Shown piece by piece: positions 8,559 through 16,856 of a stretch of DNA of 64,000 bases. This DNA comes from Natronococcus sp. A-GB7 (GTDB lineage: Archaea > Halobacteriota > Halobacteria > Halobacteriales > Natrialbaceae), in assembly GCF_029688865.1 (NCBI RefSeq), contig NZ_JARUKV010000005.1:124001-188000 (forward strand). The letters run 5' to 3'. Below the pieces are notes generated by a model that saw only the letters and a list, made by a program, of their open reading frames with translations, did no database searches and was not told where the DNA came from. A program made the translations under genes and the position numbers. Position 1 is the stretch's first letter, and each line of letters starts with the position of its first letter.

Positions 8559-9194
8559 CTACTCGCTCGAGTCGATCCCGTGGCTCTCGAGCGCCAGCGT
8601 CTCCGGATCGAGTTCGTAGTAGCGCTCCCAGGCCGGCGCGAGGCTTACGACGCGGGAGCCTGCGATCTCGGCCTCGCGGTGGCGGTGGTGGTGACCCACG
8701 AGACAGAGATCGGGTGAGAGCACCTCGAGCAGGTCGTCGACGTGCTCGCAGCCGGGATCGTAGCCGTACGACAGCAGTCCGGTCGGGGCCTCGTGGACGA
8801 GGAGGACGTCGACGTTCGAGAGCTCGGCCGCCCGCTCGACGTCCTCGCGAGTGAAGTGTCGGCGTCGGTCCCCGGAGAGCTCGGATCGGGGCAGGTCGTA
8901 CTTCGTCGGTGCGTGGTTGCCCGACAGCCCCGCCACGCGGACGCCCTCGACGGTCGCCGCCGTGCTCGCCAGCAGGTGGACGTTCCGGGTTCCCGCGGTC
9001 TCGCCGGCTCGCAACGCCTCGATCGTGTCGAACTCCTCGTTGTTGCCCGCGGCGAACCACGTCGGCGCCGGCAGCTCGTAGCACTCGAGGTCGCCAACCT
9101 GCAGGACGGCGTCGGGCTCGAGTCTGCGGTAGTGGTCGAGAAGCGTCTCCCGTCGGTCCGGATCGGAGGCGTGTGCGTCGCCGAGCACGAGCAT
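8559..9194 (-). CDS. Calcineurin-like metallophosphoesterase
   Basis: A 211-residue phosphoesterase with the full metal-binding series: GDAHA (residues 5-9), GDLE, GNNE, and GHHHRH near 168-173. The small size and GNNE variant place it with the YfcE/MJ0936-like group that cleaves phosphodiesters or small phosphoesters. The natural substrate is unknown. It is convergent with the alpha/beta hydrolase gene with no gap. Confidence 0.85.
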   Translation of the reverse strand: MLVLGDAHASDPDRRETLLDHYRRLEPDAVLQVGDLECYELPAPTWFAAGNNEEFDTIEALRAGETAGTRNVHLLASTAATVEGVRVAGLSGNHAPTKYDLPRSELSGDRRRHFTREDVERAAELSNVDVLLVHEAPTGLLSYGYDPGCEHVDDLLEVLSPDLCLVGHHHRHREAEIAGSRVVSLAPAWERYYELDPETLALESHGIDSSE

Positions 9195-9288
9195 ACCGTC
9201 TCGAGGGGGCGGATCCGGAAATACTGCCGGCCCGCGGGAGGCACATTCAGGGAGCGGGGTTTAGGCGACGGACGGTGACAGCGCCAGT

Positions 9289-9462
9289 ATGAGCGAGACG
9301 CCCGAACGAGACGACCTCGAGTCGCCCGTAGACCGCAGCCGGAGCGAGCTTCGAACCAGCCGACTCGCCGACGGCACCTGGCTCGTCGCGAGCCGTCCGT
9401 CTCGAGGGACCGAGCCGGATCGACGCCTCGAGGGGCGATCCCGGACGGACCCGGAGGTGTGA
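9289..9462 (+). CDS. Small basic/polar hypothetical protein
   Basis: A 57-residue frame starting at ATG 9289 and ending three bases before the GTG of the next gene. The middle reads LRTSRLADGTWLVASRPSRG, which could form a short beta hairpin. There are no cysteines and no membrane segment. The close spacing to the LLM-class oxidoreductase suggests an operon. It is not a family I recognise, and expression is unproven. Confidence 0.4.
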   Translation: MSETPERDDLESPVDRSRSELRTSRLADGTWLVASRPSRGTEPDRRLEGRSRTDPEV

Positions 9463-9465
9463 ACC

Positions 9466-10431
9466 GTGGCCGAGATCGGTTTTCACGCCTCTCATGAGCA
9501 GTTCGCACCAAGCGACCTGCTCGAGTGTGTCGAGCTCGCCGACGAGTACGGGTTCGACGAGGTGCTTGCCTCCGATCACTTCCACCCCTGGAGCGAGCGC
9601 CAGGGCGAGTCGGGGTTCGTCTGGTCGTGGCTCGGATCGGCGATGGAGCGGACCTCGCTGTCGTTCGGCACCGTCAACGCGCCCGGCTACCGCTACCACC
9701 CGGCGATCATCGCGCAGGCGGCCGCGACGCTCCGGGAGATGTACCCCGAGCGATTCTGGTTCGCCGTCGGGAGCGGCCAGCTGATGAACGAGGGGGTCGC
9801 GGGCGTGGAGTGGCCCGTCAAGGACGAGCGCAACGCCCGCCTCGAGGAGTGCGCCGAGGTCATGCACCGGCTGTGGGGCGGCGAGGAGGTCACCCACCAC
9901 GGTCGGGTGGACGTCGAGCAGGCGACGCTGTACACCCGACCCGACTCCCCTCCGCCGCTGTTCGGCGCCGCCCTCTCCGAGGAGACCGCCCGCTGGCTCG
10001 GCACTCGCGAGTGGGTCGGGGGACTGATCACGATCGCGACGCCCGACCACGAGGGTCTCGAGAGCCGGATCGAGGCGTTCCGCGAGAACGCCCCGGAGAA
10101 ACCGATCGCCCTCAAGGTTCAACTCGCCTACGACGAGGACGACGACGCGGCGCTGGAGGGCGCCTACGACCAGTGGCGCACCAACTGCGCGCCGGGATCG
10201 GTTACCCAGAAGCTGCGCACCCCCGAGGAGTTCGACGCACTGGGCGAGCAGGTCACCCGCGAGCAGGTCGAAGCGAGCGTCCGGATCTCGGCCGACCCGG
10301 AGGACCACCTCGAGTGGCTGCAGCGGGATCTCGAACTCGAGATCGACAAGCTCCTGTTGCACAACGTCACCCGCGAACAGGAGCTGTTTATCGAGGACTT
10401 CGGCGGGAAGGTGCTCCCCGAGCTCGAGTGA
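9466..10431 (+). CDS. LLM-class F420-dependent oxidoreductase
   Basis: A 321-residue TIM-barrel enzyme of the luciferase-like monooxygenase class, resembling F420-dependent glucose-6-phosphate dehydrogenase relatives. Recognisable parts are VELADEYGFDEVLASDHFHPW (split here: VELADEYGFDEV, then SDHFHPW), the substrate-side loop SFGTVNAPGYRYHPA, and FWFAVGSGQLMNE. It probably transfers hydride between coenzyme F420 and an unknown substrate in the cytoplasm. The GTG at 9466 is the natural start, three bases after the small preceding frame. Confidence 0.85.
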   Translation: MAEIGFHASHEQFAPSDLLECVELADEYGFDEVLASDHFHPWSERQGESGFVWSWLGSAMERTSLSFGTVNAPGYRYHPAIIAQAAATLREMYPERFWFAVGSGQLMNEGVAGVEWPVKDERNARLEECAEVMHRLWGGEEVTHHGRVDVEQATLYTRPDSPPPLFGAALSEETARWLGTREWVGGLITIATPDHEGLESRIEAFRENAPEKPIALKVQLAYDEDDDAALEGAYDQWRTNCAPGSVTQKLRTPEEFDALGEQVTREQVEASVRISADPEDHLEWLQRDLELEIDKLLLHNVTREQELFIEDFGGKVLPELE

Positions 10432-10512
10432 GGGGAGGTAGCCGCAAGGCGAGTTTCGTGATTCAGTATCGAAACCGGATCCGACCGGTCGAGTCGTTAC
10501 GTCGAGCGTATG

Positions 10513-10580
10513 AACCTAATGCCACCTCTTCGATCAGCTAATAGAGATGGTGAAAGAGCCGTGCTGAATACAGAGCGCGA
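10513..10580 (+). repeat. Repeat A, copy 1 (left end of locus 1)
   Basis: This 68-bp segment is identical, base for base, to 42811-42878. It starts AACCTAATGCC and ends TGCTGAATACAGAGCGCGA. Sequence on either side differs between the two copies. It marks the left boundary of an AT-rich segment closed on the right by repeat B. Confidence 0.85.
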
Positions 10581-10894
10581 GTCTTGCACGAGAAACTGGT
10601 TCCATTGAGACGGTCGAGATTGATTTATGTAGGTGAAGAGCACAGCGGCAGGTCCAGCTAAAATATACTGAAAACATCCAATATTCTATCAATATACTTA
10701 TCGTACTTCCCTTCTTTCTCCTCTTCTCCGTCGGGCGGTTTTGTATCCTTCCTGTCGCCAGTCATAGATGAACAGTTGACATGAGCAGAAATTAACTTTC
10801 TGGTCATAATAGACGTTCACTTCGCATGTTCGACTGAATGGCTGTTTTGACACAAAATAGGTGAAATAAACCGTCGCCGAGTGCTGAATACGTC
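10581..10894. other. AT-rich core of repeat-bounded locus 1; no convincing gene
   Basis: About 310 bp of markedly AT-rich sequence, unlike the surrounding GC-rich coding DNA. A minus-strand frame of 107 codons (10698-11021) spans it and repeat B but lacks haloarchaeal acidic composition and any known motif, so I do not call it. The core is unrelated to the core of locus 2. It may be a decayed mobile element. Confidence 0.5.
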
Positions 10895-10960
10895 CTCTAT
10901 ATTCAGCAGACATCTCTTGACAGCTACCGGAGGCATCGATCACTGCGCCGTTACCTATTT
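10895..10960 (+). repeat. Repeat B, copy 1 (right end of locus 1)
   Basis: A 66-bp segment matching 43640-43705 at 64 of 66 positions. It contains CTCTATATTCAGCAG, the inverted form of the TGCTGAATAYAGAG sequence that ends repeat A, so the core is flanked by short inverted repeats pointing inward. Confidence 0.85.
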
Positions 10961-10996
10961 GACCCATACGTAGCGCGAGAACGCCACCAGTTGCGG

Positions 10997-11818
10997 TTAG
11001 GCTTCGGCTTGATCGATCCACTCCCGTGCCCGCGAGGTCGAGACCGCCGCGACCTCGGCGACGGCCTCCGGATCGGACTCCGTCAGGTCGTCGACGGTCG
11101 TGATCCCCATCTCGGACAGTCGCTCGCTGGTCGTCGTCCCGATGCCGTCGATCTCCTCGAGCGCGCGGTCGGAGTCGATCTCGATCGACGTTCCCCCGGC
11201 GTCTCGAGCCTGCTCGGCTCGCTCCTCGAGTTGCTCCTGGACGGCGTCGATCTGCTCGGCCTGGCTCTCGAGGAGCTCCTCGACGTCCTCGGTTCGGTGC
11301 TCGAACTGCGTCTCGAGTTCGTCCTGCAGCTCCCGGGTTCGTTCGAGCTGGTCGCGCAGCTGTGAGGCGAGGTCGTCGACGTTCTCGACGGTCCGGTCCT
11401 CGAGCTCGCGCGAGGACTCGAGCAGTCGTTCGGTGCTCGCCTCCGTCGCGTCGACGAACTCCGCGGAGAGCTCGTCGACGCTCTCGACGTCGCGTTCGAA
11501 TTCGCGCTCGAGGGCGTCGTAGAACTCCGCGTGGGTGGTTTTCAGCTGGTCGAAGCTCTCATCGATTCCCTCCTGGATCGGCTCCTGGTTCCCGCCCGGG
11601 ACCATCGCGGTCATCGTTCCAATCGTTCCGTGGGCCATCGCCCGTGCGAGCTCGAGTTGCTGGCGCTGGAGCGACTCCTGGCTCTTGACTCCGGTGAGCG
11701 TCATCCGGCTGACGGTTCCGCGGGTCGCGAAGCTCTGCTCGACGAACTGCTGGCTCCCTTCGATCGCGGCTCGTTGGGCGTCGAACATCGTTCGGATCGG
11801 TGTGTCTGGCTGGCTCAT
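10997..11818 (-). CDS. Coiled-coil protein with C-terminal helix-hairpin-helix domain
   Basis: A 273-residue protein. The N-terminal part (about 8-75: MFDAQRAAIEGSQQFVEQS and following helices) resembles haloarchaeal phasin-like proteins that coat polyhydroxyalkanoate granules. A long coiled coil covers about 90-215. The last 55 residues form a helix-hairpin-helix pair of the RuvA/Pol-beta type (IDGIGTTTSERLSEMGI, then VAAVSTSRAREWI). I chose the ATG at 11818; the frame continues upstream in non-coding style. The combination suggests a granule- or DNA-associated structural protein, but the role is inferred. Confidence 0.7.
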   Translation of the reverse strand: MSQPDTPIRTMFDAQRAAIEGSQQFVEQSFATRGTVSRMTLTGVKSQESLQRQQLELARAMAHGTIGTMTAMVPGGNQEPIQEGIDESFDQLKTTHAEFYDALEREFERDVESVDELSAEFVDATEASTERLLESSRELEDRTVENVDDLASQLRDQLERTRELQDELETQFEHRTEDVEELLESQAEQIDAVQEQLEERAEQARDAGGTSIEIDSDRALEEIDGIGTTTSERLSEMGITTVDDLTESDPEAVAEVAAVSTSRAREWIDQAEA

Positions 11819-12013
11819 GCGTTTCCAGCCTGGCTCCATCGCTGGTGAGTATAAATCCCGAGCTTGCATCCTTCGACGTCGCCGCACTCTGGCGGTATCG
11901 CGTGGGCCGTTATCCCGAGAGCCCGCGCCGAGCCCGCTGTCGTTCCCGTCGGGTCCGATGACAGTCGGCGTTCCGACGACGAGCCTTAAGATCCCGGTCG
12001 TGGTCGATCGACT

Positions 12014-12532
12014 ATGGTCGACAGTCGAACCTACGAGTTCGAGGGCTCCAGTCCGTCGATCGACGACGAAGCCCACGTGAGCGGAGACGCCGTCCTCGTC
12101 GGCGACGTCGAGGTCGGGGCCGAGGCGAGCGTCTGGCCCGGTGTCGTCCTCCGGGGCGACGTCGGTCCCGTTCGGATCGGGCAAGGGACCCACGTGGGCG
12201 ACAACGCGACGCTGCACGCGGCGACGCTCGAAGATCGAGTGATGGTGGGACACGGCGCCGTCCTCAACGAGGCGACCGTCGAGACGGGCGCACTGGTCGG
12301 GTTCAACGCGACCCTAAACACCGATGCGACGGTCGGGTCCGGCAGCATCGTCGCCGCGGGGACCGTGATCCCTGACGAGTACGCGATCCCGCCGGAGTCG
12401 TTCGTCCGCGGCGTTCCAGCCGAGGTCACGCCCCTCGAGGAGACGGGGATCGACCCCGAGGCGATCTTCGAGGAGTTCTCCTCGGGGGCGTACACGGATC
12501 TGGCCCGCCGTCACGGCGACTTATTCGAGTAG
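12014..12532 (+). CDS. Gamma-carbonic-anhydrase-like hexapeptide-repeat protein
   Basis: A 172-residue left-handed beta-helix protein of the gamma-carbonic anhydrase/YrdA group, with repeats from about 18 to 130 and a C-terminal helix. Of the three zinc-binding histidines of the methanogen enzyme Cam, the first is present (TLHAAT, His68) and the second is present (VGHGA, His80), but the third, five residues on, is Asn85 (VLNEA). It may therefore bind metal weakly or not be a carbonic anhydrase. A TATA-like CTTAAGA about 30 bp upstream (near 11982) suggests a leaderless transcript. Confidence 0.8.
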   Translation: MVDSRTYEFEGSSPSIDDEAHVSGDAVLVGDVEVGAEASVWPGVVLRGDVGPVRIGQGTHVGDNATLHAATLEDRVMVGHGAVLNEATVETGALVGFNATLNTDATVGSGSIVAAGTVIPDEYAIPPESFVRGVPAEVTPLEETGIDPEAIFEEFSSGAYTDLARRHGDLFE

Positions 12533-12547
12533 CCCCTCCTCGCGCGA

Positions 12548-13723
12548 TCAGCGAACCGCGCCGGACTCGAACAGTCGCTCGATCGCCGCCTCGTCGTAGC
12601 CGACCTCGGCGAGGTACCGACGGGTGTGTTCGCCCTGCCTGGGGACGGTCTCGCTCGTTTCCGTCGGCGTCTCGCGGTGACGGGCCGGAAACCCGATTCG
12701 AGGCGGTGCGTCCTCGGGACGCTCGACGAGCCCGCGGGCCCGGAACTGCGGGTGCTCGTCTACCTCCGCGGGCGCGTAGACCCCGGTGACGGCGGCGTCG
12801 ACGTCCGAAAGCGCCGCCTCCCACTCGTCGCGGGTTCGCTGGCGAAAGAGGCCTTCGAGTTCGGCTCGCAGGGCCGCCCGTACGTCGGGATCGTCCGAGC
12901 CGTGCTCCGCGACGAGGTCCTCTCTGTCGACGGCCTCGCAGAACGTCCGCCAGAACTTCGGCTCGAGGGCTGCCAGGACCAGCCACCGCCCGTCGGCGGT
13001 CTCGTAGCTGTCGTACCACGGCAGCGCGCCCGTTAGCGGCGTCTCGCCCGGTCTGGGCTCGGCGGGGTCGCCGGTGAGCGACTGGTAGGCGACCGCCTGG
13101 GAGAAGGAGGCGACGACGTCGGCCAGCGCGATATCGACGTACTCGCCGTCCGCGTTGCCGAGTTCCCGTGCGAGGACGGCCTCGACGATGGCGAAGGCCG
13201 CGAACAGGCCGCCGGCCATGTCGCCGATCGGGTAGCCCGGCGTCTGGGGTTTCGCGTCGGGCGACTCGCGAGTCATGTCGAGCAGGCCCGCGATCGAGAC
13301 GTAGTTGAGGTCGTGGCCCGCCCGATCGGCCCAGGGACCGTTCTGGCCGTACCCCGTGAGCGAGCAGTAGATCAGCTCCTCGTTGTGCTCGCGGAGGGTC
13401 TCGTCGTCGATCCCCAGTCGGTCGACGACGCCCGGGCGAAAGCTCTCCAGGACGACGTCGCTCTCCTCGACGAGCCGGTAGAACGCCGCTCGGCCGTCCT
13501 CGCTCTTGAGGTCGATCGCGACGCTTCGTTTCCCCCGGTTCACCATCTCGAAGATCGCGCCGGTGCCGCGGTCGGTGAGCGGCTCCATCGCGCGGGCGTA
13601 GTCGCCCGCGCCGGTGTCTTCGACTTTCACCACTTCAGCTCCGGAGTCCGCCAGCAGCTGTGTCGCGTACGGGCCCGGCAACAGCCTCGAGAGATCGAGG
13701 ATTCGAACGCCGTCGAGTCGCAT
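12548..13723 (-). CDS. CaiB/BaiF family acyl-CoA racemase or transferase
   Basis: A 391-residue class III CoA-transferase fold protein. The opening RILDLSRLLPGPYATQLLAD is diagnostic. The active-site region GHDLNYVSIAGLLD, followed by PIGDMAGGL, resembles alpha-methylacyl-CoA racemases, which use the His and Asp in these motifs, more than formyl-CoA transferases. It likely epimerises or activates branched acyl-CoAs. The upstream thiolase gene on the same strand fits a fatty-acid or branched-chain degradation setting. Confidence 0.82.
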   Translation of the reverse strand: MRLDGVRILDLSRLLPGPYATQLLADSGAEVVKVEDTGAGDYARAMEPLTDRGTGAIFEMVNRGKRSVAIDLKSEDGRAAFYRLVEESDVVLESFRPGVVDRLGIDDETLREHNEELIYCSLTGYGQNGPWADRAGHDLNYVSIAGLLDMTRESPDAKPQTPGYPIGDMAGGLFAAFAIVEAVLARELGNADGEYVDIALADVVASFSQAVAYQSLTGDPAEPRPGETPLTGALPWYDSYETADGRWLVLAALEPKFWRTFCEAVDREDLVAEHGSDDPDVRAALRAELEGLFRQRTRDEWEAALSDVDAAVTGVYAPAEVDEHPQFRARGLVERPEDAPPRIGFPARHRETPTETSETVPRQGEHTRRYLAEVGYDEAAIERLFESGAVR

Positions 13724-13831
13724 ACCCGAACGGTCGCGGCGAGATTACTTTACGCTGGCCCGCTCGGAGCGGGACGGTACCGGATGTCGCTCCCCGCGTC
13801 GGTTGTGGATCGGGCGCCCGGCGTCCCCCGT

Positions 13832-14035
13832 CTAGCTCTCGGAATCGGACGACGTCATCGGGCCCCACACGACGATCAGCGCGCTCACGACGACGGCCGT
13901 CCAGAAACCGAACGCCGCGCCGGAAGCGACGCCGTCGCCGAGACCGTAGCTGACCGCCCCGATCAGCGGCGGGAGCACGACCAGCAGGAGTACTGCTTCT
14001 CGAACCGCCGGCGATTCGGCGATGGCTCCGAACAC
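13832..14035 (-). CDS. Small two-helix membrane protein
   Basis: A 67-residue protein with two membrane helices: EAVLLLVVLPPLIGAVSYGL (about 14-33) and the AFGFWTAVVVSALIVVWG segment (about 40-57). The GTG at 14035 lies 5 bp after the stop of the thiolase gene on the same strand, so it is probably the last gene of that transcript. Longer versions of the frame overlap the thiolase and are unlikely. No function is known. Confidence 0.6.
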   Translation of the reverse strand: MFGAIAESPAVREAVLLLVVLPPLIGAVSYGLGDGVASGAAFGFWTAVVVSALIVVWGPMTSSDSES

Positions 14036-14040
14036 CGTCC

Positions 14041-15210
14041 CTACACCCGCTCGACGATCGTCGCGATCCCCTGGCCGAAGCCGATACACATCGTCGAGAG
14101 CCCGACGTTCCCGCCCGTTCGCTCGAGTTCGTGGACCAGCTTCGTCAGCAGGGCAGCGCCCGTCGCCCCCAGCGGGTGGCCGTGGGCGATCGCACCGCCG
14201 TTGACGTTGGTTCGCTCCCAGGGGGCCCCCGTCTCCTCGAGCCAGGCGGCGACGACCGACGCGAACGCCTCGTTGACCTCGAACAGGTCGACGTCGGCCA
14301 GCTCGTAGGCCGACTGCTCGAGGACGCGCTCGGTCGCGGGGATCGGCCCCGTCAGCATCGTCACGGGGTCGACGCCGACGACCTCCGTTTGTCGAATCCG
14401 GGCCATGGGCTCCCAGCCGTGAGCCGCGGCGGCCTCCTCGCTCGCGATCAGTAGTGCCGACGCGCCGTCGACGATCCCCGAAGAATTTCCAGGGTGGTGG
14501 GCGCCGTCGCCTTCCTCGCGGAACGAGAGGGGAAGATTCGAGAGCGTCTCGAGGTCGGTTTCCGGGCGAGGGTGTTCATCCGCCCTGACCACGGTCTCTT
14601 CACCGCCCAGTTCCGTCTCGACGGGTACGATCTGGTCGTCGTACCGGCCGTCCTCCCACGCCTCGCCCCAGCGTCGCTGGGAGTCGACCGCGAGTTCGTC
14701 GAGCTCCTCGCGCGTGAACCCGTAGTTCTCGGCGATTCGCTCGGCGCCCTCGCCCTGGTGGGTCAGCTCGTCGAACTGCTCGAAGTAGGTGTCGGTGACG
14801 GCGCTCTCCCCGGCGACACCGTCGACGCCGTCCGAGCCCAGCGGCACGCGGGTCATGTGCTCGACACCGCCGGCGACCAACACGTCGTGCTGGCCCGCCA
14901 TCACGTTCGTCGCCGCGAAGTTGACCGCCTGCTGGCCCGAGCCGCACATCCGGTTGAGCTGGACGCCCGGAACGCCGTCGCCCCAGCCCGCGACCATCGG
15001 CGCGATACGACCGATGTTGAGTCCCTGCTCGTCGACCGGCGTCACGCAGCCGTAGATCACGTCCTCGACCGACTCCGGGTCGAACCCGTTGCGCGCCTCG
15101 AGGGCCTCGAGGGGTGCGGCCGCGAGATCCTGGGGGTGTGTATCCCTGAACGACCCGTCTCGCTTGCCGAAGGGGGTCCGGACCGCGTCGACGATCACTG
15201 CCGTTTGCAT
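14041..15210 (-). CDS. Thiolase (acetyl-CoA C-acyltransferase)
   Basis: A full-length thiolase II family enzyme of 389 residues that cleaves or forms 3-ketoacyl-CoA. The acylated nucleophile is Cys89 in NRMCGSGQQA, the catalytic His345 lies in GHPLGATGA, and the second Cys375 in MCIGFGQG. In most bacterial thiolases the last motif is CxGGGxG, so the Phe here is a minor variation. The ATG at 15210 precedes MQTAVIVDAVRTPFGK, the standard thiolase start. Confidence 0.92.
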   Translation of the reverse strand: MQTAVIVDAVRTPFGKRDGSFRDTHPQDLAAAPLEALEARNGFDPESVEDVIYGCVTPVDEQGLNIGRIAPMVAGWGDGVPGVQLNRMCGSGQQAVNFAATNVMAGQHDVLVAGGVEHMTRVPLGSDGVDGVAGESAVTDTYFEQFDELTHQGEGAERIAENYGFTREELDELAVDSQRRWGEAWEDGRYDDQIVPVETELGGEETVVRADEHPRPETDLETLSNLPLSFREEGDGAHHPGNSSGIVDGASALLIASEEAAAAHGWEPMARIRQTEVVGVDPVTMLTGPIPATERVLEQSAYELADVDLFEVNEAFASVVAAWLEETGAPWERTNVNGGAIAHGHPLGATGAALLTKLVHELERTGGNVGLSTMCIGFGQGIATIVERV

Positions 15211-15385
15211 GGCGTATACGTGCCCGACCCCGCGCATAATCGTTCGGGCCCCGGGTCGGATCGGTCTGCCCGCGGCTCGGTCCGCGGCCGCTTCCGAGCC
15301 CGCCGCGAGATCACGGGTCCGTTTCGTCCTCACCCCTCCCGGTCTTGGGGACCGTTTACGTTCCCAGGGTACCTATCAGGAGGTG

Positions 15386-15997
15386 ATGACGGACGATCCC
15401 GAGATCACGGCCGACCGACCCGACAGCCCGATCCAGCTCGCCGGCACCGACCACATCACCCTCATCGGCAGCAACGAGGACGACACGATCGAGTTCTACC
15501 GCGACCTGCTGGGGATGCCGCTGGTCCTCAGACAGCCCAACCTCGACGATCCGGAGTCGACGCACCTCTTTTTCGATACGGGCGACGGGCGGATCCTCAC
15601 CTTCTTCGTGAGCGACGACCGCCAGTCCAACGAACAGCCCCTGCGCCACCAGGTTGGCTCGGTCCACCACATCTCCTTCTCAGTCGAGCCCGAGCGGTTC
15701 ATCGAGACCAAGGAAGCGCTCGAGGATGCGGGGCGGGGCTACAACGAGTTCGACCGAGGTATCTTCCACTCGCTGTACACCCGCGATCACAACGGGCTGA
15801 CGATCGAGCTCGCAACCGACAAGTTCGACGTGCCGGACGATCGCCGGGGCGAGGTACTGGCGACCGCCCAGCGCCTGCGCGTCGAGGACGGTTCCGACTT
15901 CGCAGAGGAGCGCCACCTCGAGGCGGCCCTCGAGGAGCTGGGAATCGAGAGCGAGAAGTACGAACTGCCGGACGCGCCGTCGGGTGCCGGGCTCTGA
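15386..15997 (+). CDS. VOC (glyoxalase/dioxygenase fold) protein
   Basis: A 203-residue protein with a vicinal-oxygen-chelate domain: DHITLIGSNEDDTIEFYRDLLGMPL at about 22-46 (quoted in parts: TDHITLIGS, FYRDLLGMPL), VHHISFSVE near 93-101, and NGLTIELATD near 135-144. The His, His and Glu at these places are the usual metal ligands. It may be a ring-cleavage dioxygenase or glyoxalase-like enzyme. GGAGGTG directly touches the ATG at 15386 and is too close to act as a ribosome site; a TTTACG about 28 bp upstream suggests leaderless expression. Confidence 0.75.
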   Translation: MTDDPEITADRPDSPIQLAGTDHITLIGSNEDDTIEFYRDLLGMPLVLRQPNLDDPESTHLFFDTGDGRILTFFVSDDRQSNEQPLRHQVGSVHHISFSVEPERFIETKEALEDAGRGYNEFDRGIFHSLYTRDHNGLTIELATDKFDVPDDRRGEVLATAQRLRVEDGSDFAEERHLEAALEELGIESEKYELPDAPSGAGL

Positions 15998-16006
15998 AAC
16001 GCCGAG

Positions 16007-16657
16007 TTAGTCTCGGTCGGGCAACTCCTCGAGCACACCGCCTATGAGCGATCGAAGGTTTTCGCCCTCGTCGTCGAGGTAGGTCGGATAGACGCCGAGC
16101 GTCGCAACCAGGTCGTCGCCGGCGTCGACGGTCTCGGTGACGAGGACGTTCACGTCGACGGTTCGCCCGTCGAACTCGGCCTCGCCGGTGAACGTCGACA
16201 GCGTCGTCGGCTGCTCGAGCACGGTCAGTTCTTCGTCCGAGTCGTGGTCGACGCTTCCGAGTCCGTCGTACGTATCTACGACCAGGTCGACGAGGTCGCT
16301 CGCCGAGCGCTCCCCGATCGGATTGAGCTGTCGGCCGGCGATCCCGACCTGTGGGCTCGAGAGAACGACGAACTCCGCGCCCTGGTGTTCGCCCAGCAAC
16401 CCCATATCGATGGTCTTCTCGTACTCGGTGAGCGCGTTGACCAAGACGAGCTCCTGCGAGACGACTGAGACGCTGACCGTCTCTTCGAGGCGAAGTTCGT
16501 CGACGTCGGTTCGTTCGTAGCCCGTCTCCTCGCGGATCTCCGGATCGATCCCGGCCGGCGTTGCCTCGTGTCTGTCCAGCCCGACCGTCCCGAGACAGCC
16601 CGCGAGACCCGCGAGTCCGACCGTTCCCGCACCGGCGATCACCTGTCGGCGTTTCAT
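16007..16657 (-). CDS. DUF6517 family lipoprotein
   Basis: A 216-residue exported protein. The N terminus MKRRQVIAGAGTVGLAGLAGC is a Tat-type signal with lipobox LAGC, so it should be a lipoprotein facing outside. The rest matches the haloarchaeal DUF6517 family, which includes the stretches SVSVVSQELVLVNALTEYEK and a FTGEAEFDGRTVDVNV strand pair. Function is unknown. It is divergent from the aminotransferase gene at 16857. Confidence 0.75.
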   Translation of the reverse strand: MKRRQVIAGAGTVGLAGLAGCLGTVGLDRHEATPAGIDPEIREETGYERTDVDELRLEETVSVSVVSQELVLVNALTEYEKTIDMGLLGEHQGAEFVVLSSPQVGIAGRQLNPIGERSASDLVDLVVDTYDGLGSVDHDSDEELTVLEQPTTLSTFTGEAEFDGRTVDVNVLVTETVDAGDDLVATLGVYPTYLDDEGENLRSLIGGVLEELPDRD

Positions 16658-16856
16658 TCTTTCATATATATCTTCCAGTCATACAAGATCTTTTGGGGTT
16701 CTTTGTTTCGAACTATTTCGGGAAGACTGCGAGCCGGCTCGTCGATCGTTCGTTATCGAGGGGAGATGCGTCGCAGGTGTTCGGTGCGACGAGTGCAGTC
16801 CGTCGCACCGAGCGACGTCTAAACGCCTAACTGTGCTCCCGAAGAACGACCCGAGG

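Noticed and set aside
10698-11021. 107-codon minus-strand frame across repeat B and the AT-rich core
   Set aside because: Basic and cysteine-containing without any known motif, unlike haloarchaeal proteins, and it overlaps the repeat boundary; treated as non-coding or decayed.
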